In this document: in pieces, positions 26,923 to 36,374 of the stretch
How the letters are laid out: the number at the start of each line of letters is the position of its first letter
How positions within the stretch are numbered: position 1 is the first letter of the stretch
NCBI RefSeq assembly: GCF_023715685.1
Contig: NZ_JAMBOQ010000016.1
Coordinates: forward strand, 1 to 44,728
From: Priestia aryabhattai
GTDB taxonomy: Bacteria > Bacillota > Bacilli > Bacillales > Bacillaceae_H
Direction of reading: 5' to 3'
Length of the DNA stretch: 44,728 bases
The notes under the pieces: generated by a model
Told to the model about the DNA's origin: nothing
What the model saw: the letters and a program-made list of their open reading frames with translations, nothing else
Databases searched by the model: none
Translations under genes and position numbers: made by a program

Positions 26923-28305
26923 ATGATTAAACGTACGCTTACACAGCTAGCTACAATGGTTCCAGGAAGTGTATTTCATAGCGGGAACGAAGCAGCTGTA
27001 ATTGAGGGAGTCTCAATTGATACGAGAACAATTCAGCAAGGTAATTTATATATCCCAATTAAAGGGGAACGTTTTAACGGGCATACATTTGTCGATAAAG
27101 CAATTGAAAACGGAGCGGTCGCTACTCTATGGAACAAAGACGAAGAAAACCCACCGACAGACATTAGTGTTATTTTAGTCGATGATACACTAGAGGCCCT
27201 TCAGCAATTAGCAAAGTCCTATCGTCACGAGTTAGATATTAAAGTAGTGGGCATTACAGGAAGTAACGGAAAAACAACGGCAAAAGACATGGTGAAAGCT
27301 GTGCTCGATACAACTTACCGTGTTCTGAAAACAGATGGAAACTTTAATAATCATATTGGCATGCCGCTTACTATTTTGCGTTTAGATGAAACTCATGATA
27401 TTGCAGTTTTAGAAATGGGCATGAGCAGCCGAGGAGAGATTGAGTTTCTTTCTAATTTAGCGGAGCCTGATGTAGCCATTATTACAAATATCGGAGAATC
27501 GCATCTTCAAGACTTAGGAAGTCGTGATGGAATTGCGGAGGCAAAATTAGAAATTACAAGCGGCTTAGCGCCAACAGGTCAGCTTGTCTATAATGGTGAT
27601 GAGCCACTTTTAACGTCGCGCGTAGTTAATCCAGTATTTGAAACGGTGACATTTGGTAGCTCAGAACAAAACGATTTGTATCCAAGTGCTATTTCAGCTG
27701 AAGAGTTAGGAACAACATTCACTGTTTCACGTGAAACAACATATTCATTCTTTATCCCGGTATTAGGTAAACATAATGTTCACAATGCGCTTTCTGCTAT
27801 TGCGGTAGGTCATTATTTTGGACTAGACAATGAAACAATCGCTAAGGGATTAAAAGAATTAAAGCTAACAAATATGCGTATGGAACTAGTGAAACGAACA
27901 GATGGACTGACATTCATTAATGACGCATACAACGCAAGTCCAACGTCCGTTAAGGCTGCTATCACGTTGATGCATGATTTAGAAGGCTATAAGCAAAAAA
28001 TTCTTGTTCTCGGGGATATGCTTGAATTAGGCGATCAGGAAAAAGAGTTCCACAAAGAAGTGGGAGAGTTTATTCAAGCAGAAAAAATTGATTATGTTCT
28101 AACATACGGCCCCTTATCTGTTGAAATTGAGCACGGAGCAAAAAATAATTTTGTAGAAGATAAGGTAATGCACTTTGAGGAGAAAGATGAGCTTGTTAAA
28201 AAATTAACAGCGATTACAACAAGAGAAGATGTGGTTTTAGTGAAAGCATCTCGAGGAATGAAGCTTGAGGAAGTTATCTCAAAAATGATGCATAAATTAC
28301 CGTGA
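26923..28305 (+). CDS. murF: UDP-MurNAc-tripeptide-D-Ala-D-Ala ligase MurF
   Basis: Adds D-Ala-D-Ala to the UDP-MurNAc tripeptide, the last cytoplasmic step of the stem peptide. 460 residues in three domains. The substrate-binding N-terminal domain has SIDTRTIQQG. The central ATPase has the P-loop ITGSNGKTT (111-119), followed by GNFNNHIGMPLTILR and the EMGMSSRGEI box. The C-terminal ligase domain has NDAYNASPTSVKAAI. GAGAGGAG precedes the ATG. It is paired with ddl as in other Bacillus species. Confidence 0.97.
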   Translation: MIKRTLTQLATMVPGSVFHSGNEAAVIEGVSIDTRTIQQGNLYIPIKGERFNGHTFVDKAIENGAVATLWNKDEENPPTDISVILVDDTLEALQQLAKSYRHELDIKVVGITGSNGKTTAKDMVKAVLDTTYRVLKTDGNFNNHIGMPLTILRLDETHDIAVLEMGMSSRGEIEFLSNLAEPDVAIITNIGESHLQDLGSRDGIAEAKLEITSGLAPTGQLVYNGDEPLLTSRVVNPVFETVTFGSSEQNDLYPSAISAEELGTTFTVSRETTYSFFIPVLGKHNVHNALSAIAVGHYFGLDNETIAKGLKELKLTNMRMELVKRTDGLTFINDAYNASPTSVKAAITLMHDLEGYKQKILVLGDMLELGDQEKEFHKEVGEFIQAEKIDYVLTYGPLSVEIEHGAKNNFVEDKVMHFEEKDELVKKLTAITTREDVVLVKASRGMKLEEVISKMMHKLP

Positions 28306-28313
28306 TATTAAAA

Positions 28314-28423
28314 AGAGTATAAGTAAGCTCTATTGCAAACGGAAAGCCATAGTGTTATGATGTAGTCTGAGTGTCTTGAGGCGCTTATACTCTAAACGTT
28401 GAATTTATTGAAGTAGTCGTTTA
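28314..28423 (+). promoter_or_regulatory. Structured RNA leader candidate upstream of cshA
   Basis: Two long perfect helices can form here. The first pairs GAGTATAAG (28315-28323) with CTTATACTC (28384-28392), enclosing about 60 bases. The second pairs CTCTAAACG (28390-28398) with CGTTTAGAG (28418-28426). The first and second share three bases (28390-28392), and the second shares two bases with the terminator stem just downstream. No match to a riboswitch class I know. It is either a structured 3' end for murF or a 5' regulatory leader of cshA. Confidence 0.45.
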
Positions 28424-28424
28424 G

Positions 28425-28459
28425 AGCATTTTCCGTTTCCTCGGAGAATGCTTTTTTTT
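28425..28459 (+). terminator. Strong terminator or attenuator between murF and cshA
   Basis: AGCATTTTCCG pairs with CGGAGAATGCT (11 pairs, one G-T, 6-base loop), followed by eight T. It lies only 43 bases before the cshA start, so it is either the murF terminator with the cshA promoter squeezed in after it, or an attenuator in the cshA leader. Confidence 0.85.
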
Positions 28460-28501
28460 GTAAAATATAGATAGTCTAAATATAAAAGGAGTTTGAAAAA
28501 C

Positions 28502-30013
28502 TTGGCATTATTTCAAGATTTAGGATTAAGTCAACAGCTTAATAACGCTGTGAGTAAAATGGGTTTTGAAGAAGCAACACCAATTCAAGCAGAAACTATC
28601 CCATTAGCACTAGAAGGTCACGATTTGATCGGACAAGCACAAACAGGAACAGGGAAAACAGCTGCATTTGGTATTCCTCTTATTGAAAAAGTTGATGTAA
28701 ACGTAGATGCAATTCAAGGGTTAATTATTGCTCCTACTCGTGAACTTGCTGTACAGGTATCTGAAGAACTTTACAAAATTGGTCAAACAAAGCGCGTACG
28801 CGTGCTATCAATTTACGGTGGTCAAGATATCAGTCGTCAAATTCGTGCATTGAAAAAGCACCCTCATATCATCGTAGGGACACCAGGACGTATGCTAGAT
28901 CATATTAATCGTCGTACACTTCGTCTACAAGACGTTCATACAGTTATATTAGATGAAGCAGATGAAATGTTAAACATGGGATTCATCGAAGACATTGAAA
29001 AAATCTTATCAAACGTACCTGAGAACCACCAAACACTTTTATTCTCAGCAACAATGCCTACTCCAATCCGTCGCATTGCTGAAAAATTCATGAACGAACC
29101 AAAAGTGGTAAAAGTAAAAGCAAAAGAAGTAACGATGCCAAACATTACGCAGTATTATTTAGAAGTACAAGAAAAGCGTAAATTTGATATCCTTACTCGT
29201 CTTTTAGATATGCAATCACCTGAATTAGCTATCATCTTTGGTCGTACAAAGCGCCGTGTTGATGAGTTATCAGAAGCATTAAATATGCGTGGTTATTCTG
29301 CACAAGGTATCCATGGTGACTTGACGCAATCGAAACGTCTATCTGTACTACGTCAATTTAAAGAAGGTTCTATTGACGTATTAGTTGCGACGGACGTAGC
29401 TGCACGCGGACTTGATATTTCTGGTGTTACTCATGTATACAACTTTGATATCCCTCAAGATCCGGAAAGCTATGTACACCGTATCGGACGTACAGGACGT
29501 GCTGGTAAAATGGGCGCTGCTATGACATTTGTAACGCCAAGAGAAACTGGACAGTTACACAATATTGAGCGTACAACAAAACGTAAAATGGAGCGTATGA
29601 CTCCTCCAACGCTTGATGAAGCAATGGAAGGTCAACAGCGTATTGCAGCTGACAAATTAACAGAGTCTGTGACACAAGGCAACTTATCTTACTACAAACA
29701 GTTGGCAGAAGAGTTACTTGAAGAGCACGATTCAGTTTCATTAGTGGCAGCGGCAATCAAATTATTTACAAAAGAACCAAACGAATCACCAATTCAATTA
29801 ACTGCTGAACCACCGGTAATTGCAAAAGGTGATAAAAACAAACGTGGAAATGGCGGAGGTCGTTCACGTTCTAACTCTAAAAACTACTCGCAGCAAAATC
29901 GTCGTGGAAACTCAAAGCGTTTTGGTGACAAGCGTCGCGGTGGAAGCAACGGTAGTGATAATAGAAATCGCAATAGCAGCAGCAATCGTAAAGATTCTCG
30001 CAGCAAAGCGTAA
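28502..30013 (+). CDS. cshA: DEAD-box RNA helicase CshA
   Basis: ATP-dependent RNA helicase of the degradosome and cold adaptation, 503 residues. From the N-terminus: Q-motif ([10 protein letters not shown]), motif I AQTGTGKT (46-53), PTRELA, DEAD at 151-154, SAT, and in the second RecA domain [10 protein letters not shown] and [10 protein letters not shown]. The C-terminal tail of about 70 residues is rich in Gly, Arg, Asn, Ser and Lys, a disordered RNA-binding tail usual for CshA. The TTG at 28502 is chosen: AAAGGAG lies 10 bases before it, while an in-frame TTG at 28493 touches that site. It sits behind a structured leader and a terminator hairpin. Confidence 0.94.
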   Translation: MALFQDLGLSQQLNNAVSKMGFEEATPIQAETIPLALEGHDLIGQAQTGTGKTAAFGIPLIEKVDVNVDAIQGLIIAPTRELAVQVSEELYKIGQTKRVRVLSIYGGQDISRQIRALKKHPHIIVGTPGRMLDHINRRTLRLQDVHTVILDEADEMLNMGFIEDIEKILSNVPENHQTLLFSATMPTPIRRIAEKFMNEPKVVKVKAKEVTMPNITQYYLEVQEKRKFDILTRLLDMQSPELAIIFGRTKRRVDELSEALNMRGYSAQGIHGDLTQSKRLSVLRQFKEGSIDVLVATDVAARGLDISGVTHVYNFDIPQDPESYVHRIGRTGRAGKMGAAMTFVTPRETGQLHNIERTTKRKMERMTPPTLDEAMEGQQRIAADKLTESVTQGNLSYYKQLAEELLEEHDSVSLVAAAIKLFTKEPNESPIQLTAEPPVIAKGDKNKRGNGGGRSRSNSKNYSQQNRRGNSKRFGDKRRGGSNGSDNRNRNSSSNRKDSRSKA

Positions 30014-30017
30014 AACA

Positions 30018-30047
30018 AAAACGAGCCTTAACAGGCTCGTTTTTTTA
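30018..30047 (+). terminator. Terminator after cshA
   Basis: AAAACGAGCCT / AGGCTCGTTTT perfect stem, 4-base loop, seven T. Confidence 0.93.
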
Positions 30048-30107
30048 TGTGTTAATTGCTATTTTATTGGTGCACACTATGAGTAAAATAAAATGGGGTG
30101 TTCACTG

Positions 30108-31079
30108 ATGTCGACCATTGTTCGGTTAGGTTATGTGGCGATGAGCGTTCATTTGGAAAATAGTTCTCCTTCTCAAACAATGACTTTTGCACAATTTCAG
30201 CGTGTGAAAGACCATGAAGCGGCCATTCGCAAGCTCGAACGTATCGCAATATCCAACTTAGAAAACTGCTTACGGTTATTAAAACATAATGCGTGGAGTG
30301 AAATTGAGTTTTTTCGATTCAGTTCTAAGTTAATTCCATTAGCTAATCATGACGTGCTAAAAGAGTGGAACTACATAGCTCCTTTAAAAGATGCTCTTCA
30401 GCGTATTTCTGTATTTTTGAAGAAACATCCAATGCGAGTAGATTTTCACCCGGATTATTTTGTTGTTTTAAACTCAACGGATAAAGAGGTTTTTAAGCAT
30501 TCTATTCAAACTCTTCGCATGCATCAAAAGTTGCTAAAAGGAATGGAGATTCCGCTTCGGAATCGCTGTGTTTTACATGTTGGAGGAGCCTATAATGACA
30601 AAGAAAAAGCACTGGAGCAGTTTATTCATAATTGGGGGCTTGTACCTCAATCTATTCAGCAAATGATTATGTTAGAAAACGACGATACAACCTTTCATAT
30701 AAAGGACGTCTTGTATTTATGTGAAAAACTAAATGTCCCAATCATTTTTGATCTTCATCATCATCAGGCAAACAGCGATGAAACTTCGTGGCAAGAGCAT
30801 TGGGACCGTATCATTAGAACATGGGAATATGAAACACTTCCTCTAAAAATGCATATATCTAGTCCTAAAAGTGATAAAGAATTTAGAGCCCATGCAGATT
30901 ATATCGATGTTAATGGGTTTTACAGCTTTTTAAAAGAAGTAAATGGAACGATACCGCAAATTGATTGCATGATTGAAGCTAAGAAAAAAGATGAAGCGCT
31001 CTTTCAGTTAGTAAAAGATTTGAAGTCTTATGAAGATGTGGAATTTATTAACTCATCCACTTTTTATATTAAATCCTAA
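30108..31079 (+). CDS. uvsE: UV damage endonuclease UvsE
   Basis: UVDE-type endonuclease that nicks DNA 5' to UV photoproducts, starting an alternative excision repair route. 323 residues with a TIM-barrel pattern: VRLGYVAMSVHL at the start, FRFSSKLIPLANH, VDFHPDYFVVLNS, LHVGGAYNDKEKAL, LENDD, IIFDLHHHQAN, KMHISSP and the late HADYID. The repeated His, Glu and Asp residues fit the family's metal site. The ATG at 30108 follows GGGGTG; a start at 30093 overlaps that site. It takes the place held by ydbS-ydbT between cshA and ydcA in B. subtilis. It ends only 8 bases from the convergent rhomboid gene. Confidence 0.92.
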   Translation: MSTIVRLGYVAMSVHLENSSPSQTMTFAQFQRVKDHEAAIRKLERIAISNLENCLRLLKHNAWSEIEFFRFSSKLIPLANHDVLKEWNYIAPLKDALQRISVFLKKHPMRVDFHPDYFVVLNSTDKEVFKHSIQTLRMHQKLLKGMEIPLRNRCVLHVGGAYNDKEKALEQFIHNWGLVPQSIQQMIMLENDDTTFHIKDVLYLCEKLNVPIIFDLHHHQANSDETSWQEHWDRIIRTWEYETLPLKMHISSPKSDKEFRAHADYIDVNGFYSFLKEVNGTIPQIDCMIEAKKKDEALFQLVKDLKSYEDVEFINSSTFYIKS

Positions 31080-31087
31080 AGCAGGCC

Positions 31088-31690
31088 TCATATCTGTGTC
31101 TTGTTTTTCTGTTTGAACGCAAGAAAAGCGAGAAGAAATCCAGCAATACCTCCACCAAAATGAGCTGTATTGTTGGTTCCTGGCGTTAGCAGACCTGAAA
31201 GTAATCCAATAATTAAAAAGACTACAATGATTTGCTGGTTACTTTTAGAAAGCATATGCTTTTGTTTTATTACAAGATAGAGGTAAAACCCAAGCAGCCC
31301 GAAAATGGCACCTGATGCACCCACATGGCTGTAAAAAGAAGATTGGATTAGAAATGTAACGATATTTCCAAGCAATCCACACGTAAGGTAGAATAGAAGA
31401 AACTTATAAGAAGAAAGAATACGCTCAGCACCTGGTCCTAACAAGAACAATGAAAATGAGTTAAAAAGAAGGTGTGAAAAGCTTAGATGCAAAAAGATAG
31501 GTGTGAAAAGTCGCCAGTAGTCTCCTTGAGAAATTAAGCTATTCACACCAATAAGCTGATGTATAAAAGATTCTGCAAGGTGTGAGGGAAGAGCGGCAAG
31601 TAACCATAGCGCAATGTGGATGCAGATAAGCGTGAAGGTAACAGGATAAAAACGTTTAAATTCAGCTGCATTTTCTGTGCGTACGAACAT
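31088..31690 (-). CDS. Rhomboid family intramembrane serine protease
   Basis: Membrane protein of 200 residues with six predicted transmembrane helices. The catalytic Ser lies in GASGAIFGLLG and the partner His in NTAHFGGGIAG, so the Ser-His dyad is intact. The L1-loop WR signature is seen in YWRLFTPIFLHLSFSHLLFN. Position next to acpS and ydcC matches B. subtilis YdcA. The ATG at 31690 is preferred because AAGGAG lies 10 bases upstream; the GTG at 31699 is too close to it. Substrate unknown. Divergent from acpS and convergent with uvsE, with no clear terminator between it and uvsE. Confidence 0.92.
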   Translation of the reverse strand: MFVRTENAAEFKRFYPVTFTLICIHIALWLLAALPSHLAESFIHQLIGVNSLISQGDYWRLFTPIFLHLSFSHLLFNSFSLFLLGPGAERILSSYKFLLFYLTCGLLGNIVTFLIQSSFYSHVGASGAIFGLLGFYLYLVIKQKHMLSKSNQQIIVVFLIIGLLSGLLTPGTNNTAHFGGGIAGFLLAFLAFKQKNKTQI

Positions 31691-31748
31691 ATTTGTCACT
31701 CCTTTTTATAAAGGCATTTTTATATACTATTCTGTAAGAGAGGATTAA

Positions 31749-32120
31749 ATGAAAATGATTATAGGAACTGGAATTGATATTACAGAGTTAGAGCGGATTG
31801 AAAAAATGGTGCAGCGTCAAAGCGCTTTTATTACTCGGATTTTAACAAAAAATGAAAGAGAACGCTATGAAAAGCTATCAAGCCGACGCAAGGTCGAATT
31901 TTTAGCAGGAAGATTTGCTGTGAAAGAAGCATATTCGAAAGCTCTTGGAACAGGAATAGGAAAAGATTTCAGCTTCCAAGATATCGAAATCGTGAATGAT
32001 GAAAGAGGAAAGCCCTACATTGTTACAAAACAACCACTTGATGCGTCTGTACACGTATCTATTTCGCACAGTGCGCACTATGCAATTGCTCAAGTAATTA
32101 TTGAACGCTTGTCAAGCTAG
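31749..32120 (+). CDS. acpS: Holo-acyl-carrier-protein synthase AcpS
   Basis: Transfers 4'-phosphopantetheine from CoA to acyl carrier protein, needed for fatty acid synthesis. It has 123 residues, normal for the family. The two hallmark motifs are [10 protein letters not shown] near the N-terminus (metal-binding Asp) and [16 protein letters not shown] (Glu and Lys of the active site). It ends with [13 protein letters not shown] as expected. AGAGAGG precedes the ATG. First of acpS-ydcC-alr. Confidence 0.95.
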   Translation: MKMIIGTGIDITELERIEKMVQRQSAFITRILTKNERERYEKLSSRRKVEFLAGRFAVKEAYSKALGTGIGKDFSFQDIEIVNDERGKPYIVTKQPLDASVHVSISHSAHYAIAQVIIERLSS

Positions 32121-32232
32121 TCTGCATATTCACTATTTCTTGTTCATATATTCATAGTGTGGATAGGGGAGACAAGATATGTTCTTGCTTCTCCGTTTAG
32201 CTGTGAATATACGAAATAAAGGAGTTGGGGAA

Positions 32233-33237
32233 ATGCATAAAAAATGGATTGGCTTATTTGTTTGCGCCTTTTTTCTCTTAGCCTTATCAGCATGCGGTGA
32301 AAAAAGTCAGCAGGATGTAACAGATGCATTGGATGCCAAGGTACAAGAAATGGCGGGGTATAAATCAGATGCTAAGATGACATTGAATACAGGGAAAGAT
32401 GCTCAAGTATACGATGTAGAGATTTGGCATAGTAAGCCTATGTATTATCGAGTGAATTTGAAAAATACAAAGAAAGATCAAAGCCAAATGATTTTGCGTA
32501 ATGATGAAGGGGTTTTTGTCTTAACACCTGCCTTAAATAAAAGCTTTCGTTTTCAGAGCGACTGGCCGCAAAATAGCAGTCAAGCTTATTTGTATGAATC
32601 CCTTGTCCAAGACATTGTGAAGGATGAAAAAGCAAGTTTTAAATCAACGGATAAGCATTATATTTTTGAAACAAAAACCAACTATCAAAATAGCACAATG
32701 CTTCCTAAACAAGAAATTACGCTGAACAAAAGTGACTTAGCGCCTGTTTCGGTTAAAATTATGGATACGGATAATAAAGTGTTAATAAAAGTTGATTTCT
32801 CTAAGGTGAAATTCGATTCTAAGTTTGATAAAGGAGCTTTTGACACAAAAAGAAATATGACAAGTGCAAAGATTGACGTTCCGACACTAGCTCAGCAAAA
32901 ATCATTTAGCGTCCTTTATCCTAAGGATGTTCCAAAAGGTACAAAGCTGTCCAAAGAAAAGAAAATTGAGACGGAAAATGGCGAGAGAGTCGTTTTAATG
33001 TACAAAGGAGAAAAGCCGTTTACTCTTGTACAAGAAAAAGCTCAAGTAGCTAAAACAGCAACATCTACAGTTACTGCCGGAGAGCCATTTGATTTAGGTT
33101 TTACTGTGGGAGCTTTAACGGATAAAAGTCTATCTTGGACATATAATGGAGTAGACTTTATGCTGGCTTCTGATCAGCTAACACCAGATGAATTGAGTAC
33201 AGTTGCTAGGTCTGTGCAAAGTCAGATGGGAAAATAA
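32233..33237 (+). CDS. LolA-like lipoprotein (YdcC family)
   Basis: Exported lipoprotein of 334 residues. The signal peptide ends in the lipobox LSAC, so the mature protein starts with a lipidated Cys facing outward. The remainder has a LolA/LppX-like beta pattern with repeated short strands (for example YRVNLKNTKKDQSQMILRNDEGVFVLTP) and a DUF4367-like end. The B. subtilis counterpart YdcC lies at the same place before alr. The ATG at 32233 has AAAGGAG 9-10 bases upstream; the frame before it overlaps the acpS-ydcC spacer and is rejected. Its function in Gram-positives is not established; binding of a lipid or hydrophobic ligand is inference. Confidence 0.88.
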   Translation: MHKKWIGLFVCAFFLLALSACGEKSQQDVTDALDAKVQEMAGYKSDAKMTLNTGKDAQVYDVEIWHSKPMYYRVNLKNTKKDQSQMILRNDEGVFVLTPALNKSFRFQSDWPQNSSQAYLYESLVQDIVKDEKASFKSTDKHYIFETKTNYQNSTMLPKQEITLNKSDLAPVSVKIMDTDNKVLIKVDFSKVKFDSKFDKGAFDTKRNMTSAKIDVPTLAQQKSFSVLYPKDVPKGTKLSKEKKIETENGERVVLMYKGEKPFTLVQEKAQVAKTATSTVTAGEPFDLGFTVGALTDKSLSWTYNGVDFMLASDQLTPDELSTVARSVQSQMGK

Positions 33238-33246
33238 GAGAAGCTT

Positions 33247-33276
33247 ACAAGCCTGCATATATGTAGGCTTGTTCTT
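33247..33276 (+). terminator. Hairpin after the LolA-like gene, possible terminator
   Basis: ACAAGCCTGCAT / ATGTAGGCTTGT, 12 pairs with one G-T and a 2-base gap. The T tract after it is broken, so it may only attenuate transcription into alr. Confidence 0.55.
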
Positions 33277-33380
33277 GCTTAATTTGAATAAAGATCGAGA
33301 TGAAGTTTGGTTATAAATGTATTATACTAACAGAGGAAAGTACGTTTAGAATGGTTCTGAAAAAAGGAAGTGTCGTAGTA

Positions 33381-34541
33381 ATGGATGCATTTTATAGAGA
33401 AACATGGGCAGAAATTGATGTAGAAGCCATTTTTCAAAATGTGAATCATGTAAGAGAACTGATACCGGGGCATAAAACGCTAATGGCCGTAGTAAAGGCG
33501 AATGCTTACGGGCATGGAGATAAAGAAGTAGCAGAGATTGCGCTTCAAGCTGGTGCTGATATGCTAGCTGTAGCTTTTTTGGATGAAGCTATTGCTCTTC
33601 GAAAAAAAGGAATAAAGGAAGCCATTTTAGTATTAGGAGCCGTGCCTACCCCATACATTCAAACAGCATTGAAGTGGGATGTAACGGTCACTGCTTATAG
33701 CAAAGCTTGGATTGAAGAAGCAGCGTCCATTCTAGGTGCAAACAGTCAGTTGCATATGCATTTAAAAATAGATACAGGCATGGGTCGCTTGGGAATTAGA
33801 ACGAAAGAAGAATTACACGAAACGATGAATATCATCACTTCTCATTCAGGATTCGTGCTGGATGGAGTGTTTACACACTTTGCAACAGCAGACGAGCTAA
33901 ACTCGCCTTATTTTGAAGAACAATACACATTCTTTGAAGAAATGGTTCGAATTGTGAAAGAACATAATTTTACACCTCCGATGATTCACTGTGCAAATAG
34001 CGCAGCCTTGCTTCGTCGTCCGAAAGATATCTTTAATGGCGTACGCTTAGGTATCTCTATGTATGGCTTGAGTCCTTCTGAGGAATTAAAAGAAGTCTTG
34101 CCAATTCCGTTAAAACAAGCGTTTTCGCTGCACAGCCGTATTGTGCATGTTAAAAAAGTCAAAAAAGGGAGTCATATCAGTTACGGAGCTACTTATGAAG
34201 CCGAAGAAGATGAATGGATTGCTACTATTCCAGTAGGATACGCAGACGGCTGGATTCGTAAATTAAGTAATTTTGAAGTATTAGTAGACGGAGTTAAAGT
34301 GCCAATTGTTGGTAGAATATGCATGGATCAATTGATGATTAAATTACCTAAAATGTATAAAATGGGTACAAAAGTCACATTTATTGGAAAACAAAAAGGT
34401 GCTGAAATTACAATTGATGAAGTAGCGAAGCATCTTGAAACAATTAATTATGAAATCCCTTGCATGATTGCAGCAAGGGTTCCGAGGGTTTATACAAGAG
34501 ATTCGCAGCATATTGATGTTAATAATTATATCTTGCGCTGA
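33381..34541 (+). CDS. alr: Alanine racemase
   Basis: PLP enzyme that interconverts L- and D-alanine, supplying D-Ala for Ddl. 386 residues. The PLP lysine is K39 in VVKANAYGHG. The second catalytic base, Tyr in HISYGATY, is present near residue 265. The GMGRLGIR and CMDQLMI boxes are typical. The ATG at 33381 lies 10 bases after AAAGGAAG and gives the family N-terminus FYRETWAEID; the upstream in-frame starts at 33300 and 33351 have no such site. It lies between the LolA-like gene and the ndoAI-ndoA toxin module, as in B. subtilis. Confidence 0.95.
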   Translation: MDAFYRETWAEIDVEAIFQNVNHVRELIPGHKTLMAVVKANAYGHGDKEVAEIALQAGADMLAVAFLDEAIALRKKGIKEAILVLGAVPTPYIQTALKWDVTVTAYSKAWIEEAASILGANSQLHMHLKIDTGMGRLGIRTKEELHETMNIITSHSGFVLDGVFTHFATADELNSPYFEEQYTFFEEMVRIVKEHNFTPPMIHCANSAALLRRPKDIFNGVRLGISMYGLSPSEELKEVLPIPLKQAFSLHSRIVHVKKVKKGSHISYGATYEAEEDEWIATIPVGYADGWIRKLSNFEVLVDGVKVPIVGRICMDQLMIKLPKMYKMGTKVTFIGKQKGAEITIDEVAKHLETINYEIPCMIAARVPRVYTRDSQHIDVNNYILR

Positions 34542-34661
34542 ATATACATCTTCCTGAGTCAACATAAAAAGTCTGCGAACAAAAGACAATAAAATAATAA
34601 CTTCCATGCATAAAAGAGGGTATCAATTGACGATAATAGTGTAGAAATTGACAGAATTAAC

Positions 34662-34690
34662 TTTCCATTAAAGCTAATCAATGTTATGAT
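34662..34690 (+). promoter_or_regulatory. Possible promoter of ndoAI-ndoA
   Basis: TTTCCA (34662-34667), 17-base spacer, TATGAT (34685-34690). The 200 bases between alr and ndoAI otherwise hold no gene or clear terminator; alr read-through is possible. Confidence 0.4.
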
Positions 34691-34741
34691 AAGGAAAGAT
34701 GAGACTATTGGTGTGTGTATTGATGTTGGAGGTGTATGTTT

Positions 34742-35023
34742 GTGTCTGAAGCGAGCGCAACTACAGAAATCCTAGTAAGATTACCGAAAAATTTAGTATC
34801 GGAGCTCGATCTTATGGTTAAACAAGAAAATGGCAACCGAAGTGATTTTATTCACCAAGCAACAAAATTGTACCTTCGTGAGCGAAAAAAACGCCATATT
34901 CGCGAATCAATGAGACGTGGATATATGGAGATGGCAAAGATAAACTTAAATATTGCTTCCGAGGCTTTTCTAGCAGAGTATGAAGCTGATCATACTGTGG
35001 ATCGTTTAGTAAGCGGGGGGTAA
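34742..35023 (+). CDS. ndoAI: EndoA inhibitor (MazE-type antitoxin)
   Basis: Ribbon-helix-helix antitoxin of 93 residues that binds and silences the RNase EndoA and probably represses its own promoter. The N-terminal strand [18 protein letters not shown] is the DNA-binding RHH. The C-terminal [19 protein letters not shown] and ...VDRLVSGG are strongly conserved toxin-binding parts. The GTG at 34742 is 7 bases after GGAGGTG; the ATG at 34736 is only one base from it. It ends 4 bases before ndoA. Confidence 0.93.
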   Translation: MSEASATTEILVRLPKNLVSELDLMVKQENGNRSDFIHQATKLYLRERKKRHIRESMRRGYMEMAKINLNIASEAFLAEYEADHTVDRLVSGG

Positions 35024-35027
35024 TGAC

Positions 35028-35378
35028 TTGGTAGTCAAACGTGGCGACGTTTATTTTGCTGACCTATCTCCTGTTGTTGGCTCAGAACAAGGAGGCGTTC
35101 GCCCTGTACTTGTCATTCAAAATGATATAGGCAATCGTTTTAGCCCAACTGTTATTGTAGCTGCGATCACTGCTCAAATTCAAAAGGCAAAGTTACCTAC
35201 GCATGTTGAAATTGATGCAAAGCGCTATGGATTTGAGCGAGATTCAGTTATTTTACTAGAACAAATTCGTACTATTGATAAACAGAGGCTAACAGACAAG
35301 ATTACCCATTTAGATGATGAAATGATGGACAGAGTGGATGAAGCCTTGCAAATCAGTGTAGGACTTATCGACTTTTAG
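35028..35378 (+). CDS. ndoA: Endoribonuclease EndoA (MazF toxin)
   Basis: Sequence-specific mRNA interferase (known to cut at UACAU in Bacillus). 116 residues, the exact family length. [30 protein letters not shown] covers the catalytic Arg and loop; the later [16 protein letters not shown] holds the active-site Thr. The TTG at 35028 follows GGGGGG. Translational coupling to the antitoxin and position before rsbR match B. subtilis. Confidence 0.96.
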   Translation: MVVKRGDVYFADLSPVVGSEQGGVRPVLVIQNDIGNRFSPTVIVAAITAQIQKAKLPTHVEIDAKRYGFERDSVILLEQIRTIDKQRLTDKITHLDDEMMDRVDEALQISVGLIDF

Positions 35379-35399
35379 AATTATACTTCCATTTATGCT

Positions 35400-35428
35400 A
35401 AGTTGCTCCTTTATGAGCAACTTTTTTA
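35400..35428 (+). terminator. Terminator after ndoA
   Basis: AAGTTGCTC / GAGCAACTT stem, 6-base loop and six T. It ends immediately before the promoter candidate of the sigB operon. Confidence 0.88.
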
Positions 35429-35430
35429 AT

Positions 35431-35460
35431 TTGACTAGGAATAATTAGTAAACGTATATT
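35431..35460 (+). promoter_or_regulatory. Likely sigma-A promoter of the sigB operon
   Basis: TTGACT (35431-35436), 18-base spacer, TATATT (35455-35460), 75 bases before rsbRA. It would give the basal expression of the stress module. Confidence 0.55.
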
Positions 35461-35535
35461 GTAACAAGAAACGTTTTAAAAATGATAATATATATATAGA
35501 TATAAATGAGTGTATTGACTCACAAGGAGGCCCTC

Positions 35536-36372
35536 ATGAATCAAGATTTATTCAATTATATACAAAATCATAAATCAGAAATTTTTGATCGATGGCTAGT
35601 GTTAATGAATGATGTGGAAACAGAGCGGATTAAAAACATTGTGTCCGAGCAAGTGTACGTAAATGTGAGCTCTGATTTTGTAAATTTACTTTTGGCAAAA
35701 GCATTCCGTGATCAGGAAAATTTTGCAGAGGAACTAGAGGAAGTAGTAGGACGAGTTGTGAGTTTAGGGTGGCCCCTTGCTTATTTGACACAGGGTGTAC
35801 GTAACTTGGGTCATGTAGTTGTTGAAGGGTATGTAAACAGTGAACATGTAAAAGCTGACCAAACTCATCCTGAATTATTCTATCGGTTTGACAAGTGGTT
35901 AAGCCCTATTTATAACAAAATAGTAGAACAATACTCCAACTCGTGGGAAAATACAGTTATGTTGCAAAAAGTTGCACTTCAAGAATTGTCTGCTCCATTA
36001 ATACCGGTATTTGATAAAATTACAGTAATGCCGCTTGTGGGAACAATTGACACCGATCGCGCAAAGAAAATTATGGAAAACTTACTGCAAGGTGTCGTAA
36101 AGCACCGATCAGAGGTCGTATTAATAGATATTACCGGAGTACCAGTAGTGGATACGATGGTTGCCCATCATATCATTCAAGCTGCTGAAGCCGTACGTTT
36201 GGTTGGAGCCAAGTGTTTGTTAGTAGGAATTCGTCCGGAAATTGCTCAGACTATTGTGAACTTAGGTATTAACTTAAACGAAATTATTACGAAAAACTCA
36301 TTAAAAAAAGGTGTAGAGTTTGCGTTAGAAATGACTGAGCGGAAAATAGTTGATATAGAATCGGAGGAATAA
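35536..36372 (+). CDS. rsbRA: Stressosome protein RsbRA
   Basis: Scaffold and sensor of the 1.8-MDa stressosome that releases RsbT under environmental stress. 278 residues. The N-terminal non-haem globin-like domain covers about 1-135, and the C-terminal STAS domain about 155-270. The two threonines phosphorylated by RsbT are present: T173 in GTIDTDRA and T207 in VVDTMVAHH (T171/T205 in B. subtilis). AAGGAGG precedes the ATG. First gene of the eight-gene sigma-B operon. Confidence 0.93.
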   Translation: MNQDLFNYIQNHKSEIFDRWLVLMNDVETERIKNIVSEQVYVNVSSDFVNLLLAKAFRDQENFAEELEEVVGRVVSLGWPLAYLTQGVRNLGHVVVEGYVNSEHVKADQTHPELFYRFDKWLSPIYNKIVEQYSNSWENTVMLQKVALQELSAPLIPVFDKITVMPLVGTIDTDRAKKIMENLLQGVVKHRSEVVLIDITGVPVVDTMVAHHIIQAAEAVRLVGAKCLLVGIRPEIAQTIVNLGINLNEIITKNSLKKGVEFALEMTERKIVDIESEE

Positions 36373-36374
36373 AC

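Noticed and set aside
28314..28424. Resemblance of GCAAACGGAAAGCC to a c-di-GMP (GEMM-I) or T-box element
   Set aside because: The P1b hairpin between the two conserved purine blocks of GEMM-I is missing, and no T-box sequence (TGGNACCGCG type) is present. Kept as an unassigned structured region.
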